Below are positions 56,607 through 64,000 of a DNA stretch of 64,000 nt, one piece after another. The notes beneath the pieces were generated by a model, which saw nothing but the letters and a program-made list of their open reading frames with translations, did no database searches and was not told the origin of the DNA. The position numbers and the translations under genes are program-made. The DNA is from Sulfuricella sp. (GTDB lineage Bacteria; Pseudomonadota; Gammaproteobacteria; Burkholderiales; Sulfuricellaceae). The number at the start of each line of letters is the position of its first letter. The first letter of the stretch is position 1. The stretch is from assembly GCA_018336195.1 (NCBI GenBank), contig JAGXQV010000211.1, forward strand, positions 122,541-186,540, in the 5' to 3' direction.

Positions 56607-56878
56607 GAAGCGACAACGTTTTGTTTTGATTGGGACAATGCGGTATGGTGTAGCGAGGTTGGTGCACTAACATGGTGCTATGCGGCAACAGGCGCACCAA
56701 ACAAGGGCATTCTCCATCCCTTGCGTGGAAGCGGCCGCTCATTGATAATTCGGCTTTCCTGAAAAAGGCCACCCTGCTCGAAAGACGGGGGCGCAAATTT
56801 CCGATCTACGGGCGAGGCAGTGTATTGCGACCTATGATTGAGGGACTGCCAGGTGCTAACCTATCTGAGAGCACCGTC

Positions 56879-57787
56879 ATGAGTACATTGAAATCCCTGC
56901 ATCCCCACGAAGCGGCTGATATTCTCAATCAGCTCTCCCAAGCCATGGCATATTTCAACGCCTGGTTCAAAAGCTGGCACCAGACCCTGATATGCAAGAC
57001 GGCATTCGACAGTGACGATGCCGCCGGCGACGCACATTGCCGCTGTGAATTCGGACGCTGGTTGTATCACCAGTCGCACTTGTTATTGCGCGAACATCCC
57101 CTGTTTCATCGGGTAGCGGAAACCCATCGGCGGATGCATGACGTTGCACGCCACGTCAGTCATGGCGTGGCCGAGGGGCAAGCGGTCCCGATATCCGAAT
57201 ACAGTAATTTTTTCGATTCCGGACTCGAACTGCAAAACCTGCTTATCGAACTGCAATTCGAAATCCGCGACTCGCTGTGCACCATCGACCCGCTCACCGG
57301 CGTGTGCAACCGCCAGGGCATGATTCCGTCTTTGGAAGAAGAGCAGCAACGCGCGGTCCGCACCAGGCAGCCGTGCAGCCTGGTGATGCTGGATTTCGAT
57401 TATTTCAAGCGGATCAACGATACTTACGGGCATCGCGCGGGCGATCAGGTCTTGCGTAGCGCCATCAAATTCTTCGTCGCCGCCCTGCGTCCCTACGACA
57501 CCCTATATCGTTACGGCGGCGAGGAATTCCTGATGTGCTTGCCCAATATCGAAGCACGGCAGGCTGTTGCCATCCTGGAACGGCTGCGTGCTGGGCTGGA
57601 ACATCTTGATATTCCGTTGGATGATGGCACGGTTGTTCACATTACCGCCTCGTTCGGCGTTACCATGCTGAACTCAGGCCTTACTGTCGAAGAGAGTATC
57701 GCCATCGCTGACTTCGCACTGTATCAGGCCAAGCAAGACGGCCGTAACTGCGTGCGCTTGCGGGAAGAGGAAATTACCCATGCTTAA
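56879..57787 (+). CDS. dgcZ: CZB-domain diguanylate cyclase (DgcZ-like)
   Basis: This 302-residue protein combines an N-terminal zinc-binding CZB domain with a GGDEF domain. The CZB has a His in the first helix (FKSWHQTL), the CEFGRWLY cysteine, and two His in HRVAETHRRMHDVARH. The GGDEF has DFDYFKRINDTYGHRAGD and the active site YRYGGEEF. Size and layout match E. coli DgcZ (YdeH), in which zinc inhibits cyclic di-GMP synthesis. I start at MSTLKSLHPHE behind GAGAG; an in-frame Met 15 codons upstream is an alternative. The end overlaps the next gene. Confidence 0.88.
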   Translation: MSTLKSLHPHEAADILNQLSQAMAYFNAWFKSWHQTLICKTAFDSDDAAGDAHCRCEFGRWLYHQSHLLLREHPLFHRVAETHRRMHDVARHVSHGVAEGQAVPISEYSNFFDSGLELQNLLIELQFEIRDSLCTIDPLTGVCNRQGMIPSLEEEQQRAVRTRQPCSLVMLDFDYFKRINDTYGHRAGDQVLRSAIKFFVAALRPYDTLYRYGGEEFLMCLPNIEARQAVAILERLRAGLEHLDIPLDDGTVVHITASFGVTMLNSGLTVEESIAIADFALYQAKQDGRNCVRLREEEITHA

Positions 57788-58004
57788 AATTGTCATGCTG
57801 CTCGCCGGTGTGCTGGTGGTATATCTACTGCTCACCAAACACAAGCGCGGTACGCCGCGCACCCATGCCGAAGCGCCCAAACAGATGGAAGACATGGTGC
57901 GTTGCGCCCACTGCGCGGTATACCTGCCGAAAAACGAAAGTATCCCCAGCGGTGAGCAGTATTTCTGCTGCGAGGATCACCGCCGCCTCGGTCGCCCTCG
58001 GTAG
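57780..58004 (+). CDS. PP0621-family small membrane protein
   Basis: This 74-residue protein has one N-terminal transmembrane helix (LKIVMLLAGVLVVYLLL) and a cytoplasmic zinc-ribbon-like end, EDMVRCAHCAVYLPKNESI...YFCCEDHRRLG. This fits the small PP0621 family of betaproteobacteria and pseudomonads. Function is unknown. It overlaps the diguanylate cyclase gene by 8 bases, so the two are probably translated together. Confidence 0.75.
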   Translation: MLKIVMLLAGVLVVYLLLTKHKRGTPRTHAEAPKQMEDMVRCAHCAVYLPKNESIPSGEQYFCCEDHRRLGRPR

Positions 58005-58030
58005 ACCGCCCGCCAGGCGCGGGGGCAACC

Positions 58031-58522
58031 TCAATGCAAGGTCGTGAGTTCGCTGTCCGCCGGGCGTCCCGCGGCTATTTCGCTGGCGTCGGCGGGGCGG
58101 ATGGCGTTGATGGTGACGTTGAATACCACCGTTTTGCCGGCCATGGGATGATTGCCGTCGACGGTGAGTTTGCCGTCGGCAATTTGGGTGACCTTGAACA
58201 TCAGGGTTTCGCCGTTGTCGTTGGAAAACTCCACTTCCGCGCCGAGATGGCGGAATTCCGGGGGAACATTGTTGATGTCGTCGGTGAAAGTCAGTTCAGG
58301 CTGGTGTTCGCCGAAACCTTCCGCAGGGCTGAGGGTGATTTCGACATGATCGCCGATGCAACGTCCTTCCAGGGCATCTTCGACCTTTTCGAAAATGCCG
58401 CTGCCGGCGCGGTGAATGTAGCCTACCGGCATGTCCATTTGCTCCAACACGTTACCGTCTTGATCCTTGATCGCGTAAGTAATGTACACGGCCTTGTGTT
58501 TGCCGACTTTTTCCTGAGACAT
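58031..58522 (-). CDS. slyD: FKBP-type peptidyl-prolyl isomerase SlyD
   Basis: This 163-residue SlyD-type isomerase/chaperone has the FKBP part (VYITYAIKDQDGNVLEQMDMPVGYIHRAGSGIFEKVEDALEG). The insert-in-flap chaperone domain (SPAEGFGEHQPELTFT...FKVTQIADGKLTVDGNHPMAGK) follows. The His-rich metal tail of E. coli SlyD is absent. It converges with the PP0621 gene. Confidence 0.9.
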   Translation of the reverse strand: MSQEKVGKHKAVYITYAIKDQDGNVLEQMDMPVGYIHRAGSGIFEKVEDALEGRCIGDHVEITLSPAEGFGEHQPELTFTDDINNVPPEFRHLGAEVEFSNDNGETLMFKVTQIADGKLTVDGNHPMAGKTVVFNVTINAIRPADASEIAAGRPADSELTTLH

Positions 58523-58595
58523 CGGTTTTCCTGAATCTGATATAAAAAGGCCGCACAGGATAGCATTTCCTGGGCGATTCGTCGTTAGCCCGCCT

Positions 58596-60014
58596 CTAGC
58601 GCGGGGCGCGCAGCCGCTCTCCCGTTCTTGTCGAATAACGTTCCGGATTCACCGAATTGAGACCGGGCTTGTAAGGCTTTTCGAACTTCACCAGGATGTC
58701 GTAATAAGTCCGGGTACTTTCGGTGAAAATTACTGCCTCGCCGCCCCGTGCATAACCGTGTTTGACGTTTTTATAGTATGCCGGCTTGGTCAGGAGCGGC
58801 AGGCTCTTCTTGAGGTCGGTCCAGGAATCGGGATCGAGTTTCATCTGCTGGGCGAGGACGCGGGCGTCTTCGACGTGACCCTGGCCGGTGTTGTACGCCG
58901 CCAGGGCGATCCAGGTGCGGTCCGGCTCGCCGATGCGACCAGGCAAGGTGTCCTTGAGGTTTTGCAGGTAACGGGCACCGGCGGGGATGTTCTGGCGCGG
59001 GTCGAGGCGGTTGGAAACCCCCAACTGGTCGGCGGTGTCGGCGGTCAGCATCATCAGGCCGCGCACCCCGGTGGGTGAGGTAGCCAGCGGATCCCAATGG
59101 GATTCCTGATAGCCCAGGGCGGCAAGCAGCCGCCAATCGATGTCGGTCAGTTCCTGAGCGCGCTGGAACAACTTGCGGTATTCCGGCAAGTCGCTGTTCA
59201 TTTTGTCCAGAAAAGAATCGATATCTTCTCCTTCGAGGCGTTCCAGGTGACCGTAATAGCGGTCGAGCAGGCGTCGTAGCGTGCCGTCTTGGGTGATGCG
59301 CTCGAAAAATGCCTGGGCCTTCTCCACCAACTCGTCGCCCCCTGCAAGGGGAAATGCCCAAGCCAGCTTTTCCGGCTTGCCGAGGCTAAAGGCCACATCC
59401 AGGTTGGGTCGATAATTCTGGACAACGGAAATGACGTGGGAGTCCGCCACCACATAATCGGTCAGGCCATCAGCAACGTGCTCCAGTAATTCCTCGCTTT
59501 CATGCTGGGAATTTTCTTCCCAGCGCAGTTGGGGGAATTGCTCCTTGAGACTTCTGAGGCGCTCCGCATAGCTGCTGCCGGCCACCACTTCGATGCGTTT
59601 GCCGACCAAGTTTTTGATCCCCGCCGGACGCAGGGAAAAAGTACTGTAGGCAAGCTGTTGCTGGACGGTCTGATAGGCCGGGCCGAAGCGCACGATTTTT
59701 TCGCGTGCCGGTGTCACGGTCAGACCCGCCGCCGCAAAGTGACCCTGATGACGTTGCAGCATCGGCAGGATCTGACTGAAATCCGGAGCGACCACGAAGC
59801 GCACCTTCAACCCCAGTTCACCGGCGAACAGCGTCGCCAGATCGTTCTCGATCCCGGCCATCTGGCCTTGGGCGTCCTCGTAATAAGTGGTCGGGCTATT
59901 GCGGGTTATCACCACCAGTTCGCCGCTTTCGCGAAACGGGGGAACCGGCTTGCCGCCATTGTCGCAAGCGGAGAGCAGCACGGCGACCCAGAGGATGGAG
60001 AATAATGCCTTCAT
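58596..60014 (-). CDS. mltF: Membrane-bound lytic transglycosylase F
   Basis: This 472-residue lipoprotein (lipobox LLSAC, Cys17) has an extracytoplasmic solute-binding-type domain (about 30-265, GELVVITRNSPTTYYEDAQG). A family 1 transglycosylase domain with the catalytic Glu in LAALGYQESHWDPLATSPTGVRGLMML follows, then AAYNTGQGHV. It cleaves peptidoglycan at the outer membrane's inner face. Length and order match MltF. It is divergent from tRNA-Ser. Confidence 0.93.
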   Translation of the reverse strand: MKALFSILWVAVLLSACDNGGKPVPPFRESGELVVITRNSPTTYYEDAQGQMAGIENDLATLFAGELGLKVRFVVAPDFSQILPMLQRHQGHFAAAGLTVTPAREKIVRFGPAYQTVQQQLAYSTFSLRPAGIKNLVGKRIEVVAGSSYAERLRSLKEQFPQLRWEENSQHESEELLEHVADGLTDYVVADSHVISVVQNYRPNLDVAFSLGKPEKLAWAFPLAGGDELVEKAQAFFERITQDGTLRRLLDRYYGHLERLEGEDIDSFLDKMNSDLPEYRKLFQRAQELTDIDWRLLAALGYQESHWDPLATSPTGVRGLMMLTADTADQLGVSNRLDPRQNIPAGARYLQNLKDTLPGRIGEPDRTWIALAAYNTGQGHVEDARVLAQQMKLDPDSWTDLKKSLPLLTKPAYYKNVKHGYARGGEAVIFTESTRTYYDILVKFEKPYKPGLNSVNPERYSTRTGERLRAPR

Positions 60015-60082
60015 AATTAACAGTTTCGGCGTATTCGTAAATTTTGTCCACGCTTGCTGTCAACAAATTCATCCGATGCTGG

Positions 60083-60088
60083 TAGAAT
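60083..60088 (+). promoter_or_regulatory. -10 box for tRNA-Ser
   Basis: TAGAAT lies 12 bases before the tRNA 5' end and is followed by a GC-rich discriminator (GCGCGTC), as in stringently controlled stable-RNA promoters. The -35 region is weak (candidate TTGCTG at about 60054 is too far), so only the -10 is annotated. Confidence 0.45.
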
Positions 60089-60100
60089 GCGCGTCTTGTC

Positions 60101-60190
<90 letters not shown>

Positions 60191-60204
60191 AGACGCCAAT
60201 AAAC

Positions 60205-60230
60205 ACGCGCCTTCCGGCGCGTTTTTATTT
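60205..60230 (+). terminator. Intrinsic terminator of tRNA-Ser
   Basis: ACGCGCC-TTCC-GGCGCGT forms a 7-base-pair GC-rich stem with a tetraloop and is followed by TTTTATTTT. It lies 14 bases after the tRNA. Confidence 0.9.
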
Positions 60231-60319
60231 TCCACCCCTCAAAAAACCCCTCAAAAATAATATGGTTAAATTCTCCCTGATAGCAGGGGGCTGTCGCCAT
60301 TTTAATCACAGGTTTCACT

Positions 60320-62533
60320 TCATCGAATACGATTAGAAACACTGCGCCCGGAGCATACCCAATTCCGTGATGCCACGCACAGCGCATGAGCTGCCGCCAA
60401 GTCGAGCCGCCTTGAAGCAAACCCCGCGTAGAATAACCGATCCGGTAACACCCAATCCCATTTTTCCGGCACCCCCAAAGACTTTCGATCAAGAACTTCA
60501 ACAGGTTCCGGGCAGGGAGCGGCAGCAATGATTGCCAGGGTTGTTTTCAGTTCGGCGGCAGAAATCTCGCGCACCTGAATGCAGATACCCTGATTTTCGG
60601 CCTTCAACCCGTTAGCCCTCAACAGTGCGGCCAGCGCATTCTGGGTGCGGTCACCGCGCCAGGCAAAGATGTTCACCGTAGTGCCTTCTTCCAGTAATTG
60701 GTTATCGACCAGGCCCAGCGCGGCGAAATCCTTTTGCGCATTTTTCAGCAATGCCCTGGCTGTCGCATCCAGCCAGGACGGGCACTCATCTCCAACAAGC
60801 AATGCCCGCATTTCCTCGCGCACCCGGTCATGAACCACCATGCTGCCGCTACCTGTGCGTGGCAGCTTGCCTGCTGGGGCTGGCATCAGGTCAACCCGTC
60901 TTTTATTGTGATCTATTGCAGCAATTCGCCAGCGCCGCCCGCCAAAGATCAACACGTCCCCGGCGCAACGGCGGCGATCCAGCGGCAGCTTACCCAATTC
61001 CTTGCCGGTGTTCAGCAAACGATATTCCTGAGAATCCGGGAAGGCCGCAAAAAAGCTGAAATGGTTTACCCTCTTTTCGCCCCGCAATCCATGCAGCAAC
61101 AAGCGGTTGGCGTCCTGGAAGAGTAGCTCGGCGGCTGCCAGCGCGCGCAGCAACTCGATAAAATCCGCCTCGCTCACCCCGCCAAACGGCCCCGTTTTAC
61201 ACAGCGTCCGGTAAGCGTCGGCGGCGGTAATGCCCTGTCGCTCCCCGATCAGGCTCAACACCTGTTGCACCAGCGTGGAATAATGCAGCGCGCCCGTTTC
61301 TGGTGGCTCGTACCACTTGGCCAGAAACAGGCGGATAACGGCAATGGCTTGCACAAGGTCGGGATATAAATCGTCCGCGCAATCCGAATTCTCGGACGGG
61401 TCTTCGACCGCGCAATATTGCCAGAGCACCGCCGCCTCGTTTGCGCGGCGACCCGCCCGCCCCACGCGCTGGCACAGGCTGGCTACCGTACCCGGCGCAC
61501 CGATCTGCACCACTCCGCGAATGGCGCCAATATCGATGCCCATTTCCAGCGTGGTAGTGCAAATGGCGCTTACCGGCAAAGCGCCGTGCTTGAGGGATTC
61601 CTCGGTGATTTCTCGTTCGCCCTTTTCCAAGCGGCCATGATGCGGAATAAAAGTGACCGGCAGCCCCGCCGCCTCACAATGCTGGCGTAGCGCATCGGCG
61701 TAAAATTCCACCAAGTACGTGCTATTGGGAAAAATCAGATAATTGGCGCCGCGCAGCTTCTCGAACAATTCCGCTGCAATAGCCGTGTGGGCCGCCTCTT
61801 GGGTATCGCTTGGAGCGCTGGGCTGGGTGATAGCCTTGACCAACAGTTGCAGCAATTTCTTGTCATCCGGGCTGACGACCACCCGCACTTCACCGCCACC
61901 CCCAGGGCGCAAAAAATCCGCCGCCAGCCCCATATCCCCCAGCGTTGCCGAAAGCCCGATACGCTGCACACGCCGCCCCAAAGCCTCATCCAGGCGATGC
62001 AGCAGTGATTGCAACTGGCGACCTCGTTCGCTACCAATAAAGGCGTGCAACTCATCGACCACTATCGCTTCGAGTGTGCCAAATAGCCGCGTCATTTCCA
62101 TGCCGCGCCGAAACAACAAAGATTCCAGCGATTCCGGCGTAATCAGCACCAAGCCGCGCGGGTCGGCCAGAAAACGCCGCCGGGGCGCCTCCCCAATATC
62201 GCCGTGCCAGGGAAAAACAGGGATTTCCAAATGTTCGCACAGCCGGTTCAGGCGCTCTTCCTGATCGTTAATCAGCGCCTTCAGCGGCGCCACATACAGC
62301 ACCACACCCCGCCCATCGCCTTGCCACAAACGGGTCAGCAACGGCAAAAAAGCCGCTTCCGTCTTGCCCGATGCGGTCGATGCGGTAATCACCACATCCT
62401 CCCGCCCATCAAGAATCAGCGGCAGCGCTTCCAACTGCGCCGCGCGCAGCCCCGTCCAGCCTTGCTCCCAGAGGCAGCGTTGCAGGGGTGGGGCAAGGCG
62501 CTCGAATGCCGCCTGGCTATCGGTTTCCGTCAT
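60320..62533 (-). CDS. Lhr-like DEAD/DEAH-box helicase (BrxHI-type)
   Basis: This 737-residue superfamily 2 helicase has motif I STASGKTEAAFLP, motif Ia VAPLKALINDQ, motif II VVDELHAF (DELH), motif III LSATLGD, motif V TLEMGIDIG and motif VI QRVGRAGRRA. An Lhr-type C-terminal region follows. Lhr-like helicases of about this size occur in defence loci (for example BrxHI of type 2 BREX and TerB/BrxD-associated modules). No BrxD ATPase is present here and the upstream gene is broken, so a full system is not intact. The start overlaps a 44-codon frame by 4 bases. Confidence 0.88.
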   Translation of the reverse strand: MTETDSQAAFERLAPPLQRCLWEQGWTGLRAAQLEALPLILDGREDVVITASTASGKTEAAFLPLLTRLWQGDGRGVVLYVAPLKALINDQEERLNRLCEHLEIPVFPWHGDIGEAPRRRFLADPRGLVLITPESLESLLFRRGMEMTRLFGTLEAIVVDELHAFIGSERGRQLQSLLHRLDEALGRRVQRIGLSATLGDMGLAADFLRPGGGGEVRVVVSPDDKKLLQLLVKAITQPSAPSDTQEAAHTAIAAELFEKLRGANYLIFPNSTYLVEFYADALRQHCEAAGLPVTFIPHHGRLEKGEREITEESLKHGALPVSAICTTTLEMGIDIGAIRGVVQIGAPGTVASLCQRVGRAGRRANEAAVLWQYCAVEDPSENSDCADDLYPDLVQAIAVIRLFLAKWYEPPETGALHYSTLVQQVLSLIGERQGITAADAYRTLCKTGPFGGVSEADFIELLRALAAAELLFQDANRLLLHGLRGEKRVNHFSFFAAFPDSQEYRLLNTGKELGKLPLDRRRCAGDVLIFGGRRWRIAAIDHNKRRVDLMPAPAGKLPRTGSGSMVVHDRVREEMRALLVGDECPSWLDATARALLKNAQKDFAALGLVDNQLLEEGTTVNIFAWRGDRTQNALAALLRANGLKAENQGICIQVREISAAELKTTLAIIAAAPCPEPVEVLDRKSLGVPEKWDWVLPDRLFYAGFASRRLDLAAAHALCVASRNWVCSGRSVSNRIR

Positions 62534-62664
62534 GCCTGAATGACATCAACCGCCCGCAATACTTGGGTTCTGGCCGATGTAATCAAACCGCGCAAGCGGC
62601 TCAACAGGTATTGCATAGCTGCTGATGTGGTGCTCTGCGGTGTTTCACTCACGACCTTTTCCAT
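62530..62664 (-). CDS. 44-residue remnant resembling the YhcG/DUF1016 N-terminus
   Basis: The open frame MEKVVSETPQS... continues with LLSRLRGLITSARTQVLRAVDVIQA. The part LRGLITSARTQVLRAVD resembles the first helix of YhcG-type (DUF1016) nuclease proteins, which normally run another 300 residues. The frame stops at once, overlapping the helicase start as ATGA. It may be a deletion remnant now acting as a leader that couples helicase translation, or a chance frame. Confidence 0.4.
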   Translation of the reverse strand: MEKVVSETPQSTTSAAMQYLLSRLRGLITSARTQVLRAVDVIQA

Positions 62665-62680
62665 TTACGCTTATTGTTCC

Positions 62681-63777
62681 CTACGGCCCTTGCCATGCCG
62701 ACACAACCTGAGCCAGCACTTCACGGACGACGATAACGCAATCGCCGTCATCTTCAAGGGCAGGATCACCGGCAATATCCAGCGCCCGCTCGTTGAGGTC
62801 GTCGATTACCGCACCGGGTAGCAAATCCAGCGGAAGCAGGTGGGCGCGTAGATCGGACAGGGCAACGGTTTCCTGGGTCATCAGCCAAGCGACAACTTGC
62901 TTTAATGTTTCAGATACAGCCGGTGCGGGCCGTTTCGTGGCGGCTGGCGCACGGACTGGCGTTGTATGATGTGGTGTTTCTACCGGTTTTGCATCAGGTT
63001 CAGGTTTCGCTGCTGCTGGCACACTGACAGGAATTGCGCCGGTTTCCCCCAGAAATCCGCGAAGCTCGGCAATCTCGGCGGGATATAGCTCGGGTTGCTG
63101 CCTGATGAAGGCTATGGCGGCGCGGACAATCGGCTTTGTTGATGCCTCCTTAACGGGAGAACCCATCGCTTTGCTGGAGGCATCGCCGTTCAAAATGCCC
63201 AAAGATTGCCCGCCACGAACCAAGCGCACGTAGCGGTAGTCCGTCTTACTGTCGCAGTAGTCGCAGCCTTTGCTGAAATCGATATGCCACGCAGCATGGT
63301 CGGCATAAGCCGAAGCCGACCAGAAACTTCGTTCTGGCGTATTTGGAAAGGCTGCGGTGTCAATGGTCGGGCTGCATCTGGTTTTATCGGTGATGATTTT
63401 TAGCTCATCAATATCCGGTAATCGCCAGTCGCCATAACCCGCAAAGTCATGACGTAGCGCCATCGCCTCATCCCATGTTTTTGAACCTCTCCAACGCAAG
63501 TCGTGCCATCCCAGGTTTGCCCCAGCGCACAGCGCATCCACATCAGCCCGGTGCGGGTGTCCGTCACCGTGCCATCACGGCCAGCAATAAAGTTATCTGA
63601 TAATTTCTCTCGAAAGTCGCCGCGCACAAGACGAACATTGCCTTTGTCCTTCTTGTTGGAGGTGAGATTGCGGCCTCGATCGAAATCGAGGAACCACGCG
63701 AGGCCCGAAAGGCCATCGTGGGCAGACGCCGCGTAGGCCGAAGCCGACCAGAACTGCTGGCGGCCCGGCGCATTCTT
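62681..63777 (-). pseudogene. DUF1566 repeat protein with TerB_C-like end, frameshifted and cut by an IS
   Basis: Two DUF1566 (Lcl_C, lectin-like) units can be read: the end of one (QQFWSASAYAAS...VRLVRGD) and a complete second (DGTVTDTRTGLMWMRCALGQTWDG...YRYVRLVRGG). A Pro/Ala linker and a C-terminal segment LLPGAVIDDLNERALDIAGDPALEDDGD resembling the TerB_C end follow. The frame breaks at a run of five T (63478-63482, five A on the coding strand). With six A's, GEVQ-KTWDEAMALRHDF would read through. The 5' end stops at the IS-like sequence near 63778. The gene is therefore probably non-functional. Confidence 0.65.
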
Positions 63778-64000
63778 GAGGGCACTTCTATAAATTCCCG
63801 CCTTTCTGGATAATCTGAATTATCGGTACAGCCACCTGTGACCACGCCATGCAAAACAGCCTGTTTGACCTACAGAATCGCTATGCCAGTCTCTCTGAGG
63901 CAGGCGACCCGCTGGAGCGGCTCAACGCCGTGATCGACTGGGAGATATTCCGCCCCATTCTTGGGCGGATTGATGCCAAGGAACGCAAAAGCGCTGCGGG
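63778..64000 (+). mobile_element. Left end of an IS5-family insertion sequence (cut by window edge)
   Basis: The DUF1566 reading frame ends abruptly at about 63777. The following GAGGGCACTTCTATAAATTC is a plausible terminal repeat about 70 bases before a transposase start. The right end lies outside the window, so the inverted repeat and target duplication cannot be checked. The left boundary is accurate to a few bases only. Confidence 0.6.
63849..64000 (+). CDS. IS5-family transposase, N-terminal fragment
   Basis: The first 50 residues, MQNSLFDLQNRYASLSEAGDP...LNAVIDWEIFRPILGRIDAKERKSAA, match the N-terminal DUF772-type region of IS5-family DDE transposases. The gene continues past the window edge. 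It is oriented away from the disrupted DUF1566 gene. Confidence 0.85.
   Translation, partial: MQNSLFDLQNRYASLSEAGDPLERLNAVIDWEIFRPILGRIDAKERKSAA

Noticed and set aside
56650..56690. NtrC enhancer site upstream of amt
   Set aside because: Two GCACC half-sites are present, but in direct rather than inverted orientation, so I mention them only with the promoter.
60320..62533. Calling the helicase brxHI outright
   Set aside because: Without BrxD, PglW/X/Z or other BREX genes in view the assignment to BREX is not supported; only the Lhr-like family is certain.

Overview
The window looks like a chromosomal segment of a GC-rich betaproteobacterium. The order accD-folC-DedD-like-cvpA-purF behind trpF-trpB-trpA and truA, the fimV-asd-leu gene order, and a tiny entericidin-like lipoprotein between leuC and leuD fit the Nitrosomonadales group best. 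The assignment comes from gene order and protein character only. No rRNA is present.

Bases 1-17000 are mostly housekeeping, nearly all on the minus strand: leuC, the small lipoprotein, leuD, a MntA/HepT-type toxin-antitoxin pair, leuB, asd, fimV, a CbiQ/EcfT-like membrane protein, truA, trpF, trpB, trpA, accD, folC, a SPOR protein, cvpA and the start of purF. The toxin-antitoxin pair sits inside the leucine operon, with 4-base overlaps between its two genes and with leuB. Bases 17000-20500 hold a DnaQ-like exonuclease, an MFS transporter, a pyrimidine-dimer-glycosylase-like protein and aroC.

Bases 20576-28226 form a divergent polyamine/membrane cluster. On the minus strand are a membrane-fused spermidine synthase, an FAD amine-oxidase-like protein and a SpeD decarboxylase. 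On the plus strand are DUF350, an SPFH-SHOCT protein, a two-ribbon DUF4178 protein and a 56-residue Ser/Gly-rich peptide. A Phd/PIN toxin-antitoxin pair with a perfect 20-base operator palindrome interrupts the plus-strand arm. It is followed by an S24/LexA-fold protein lacking both catalytic residues.

Bases 28700-48500 are a signalling and chemotaxis region: a SpoIIE-phosphatase response regulator with a hybrid PAS kinase, a membrane multi-PAS kinase with its LuxR-type regulator, another receiver, an MCP-like protein, cheY, a STAS protein, cheA, a large MCP, cheW, cheD and cheB. cheR is absent. Two copies of an approximately 320-base element with terminal inverted repeats lie exactly at translational junctions here (kinase|regulator and STAS|cheA). 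The pre-insertion sequences can be reconstructed, and the ends of the two copies differ in sequence but stay self-complementary within each copy. I regard this mobile, highly structured element as the most promising undescribed feature. Intergenic palindromes built from short tandem heptamer-like words recur at five places.

Bases 48500-60000 hold a secreted alpha/beta hydrolase and a small secreted protein around a perfect FNR-type box, trhP (yegQ), an HDOD-REC-GGDEF protein with an HD-GYP protein, amt with a likely sigma-54 promoter, a zinc-sensing diguanylate cyclase (DgcZ-like), slyD and mltF. Beyond tRNA-Ser(CGA) the right edge looks like a decayed accessory locus: an Lhr-like helicase, a YhcG-type N-terminal remnant, a DUF1566/TerB_C-like gene with a frameshift, and an IS5-family element at the window edge.
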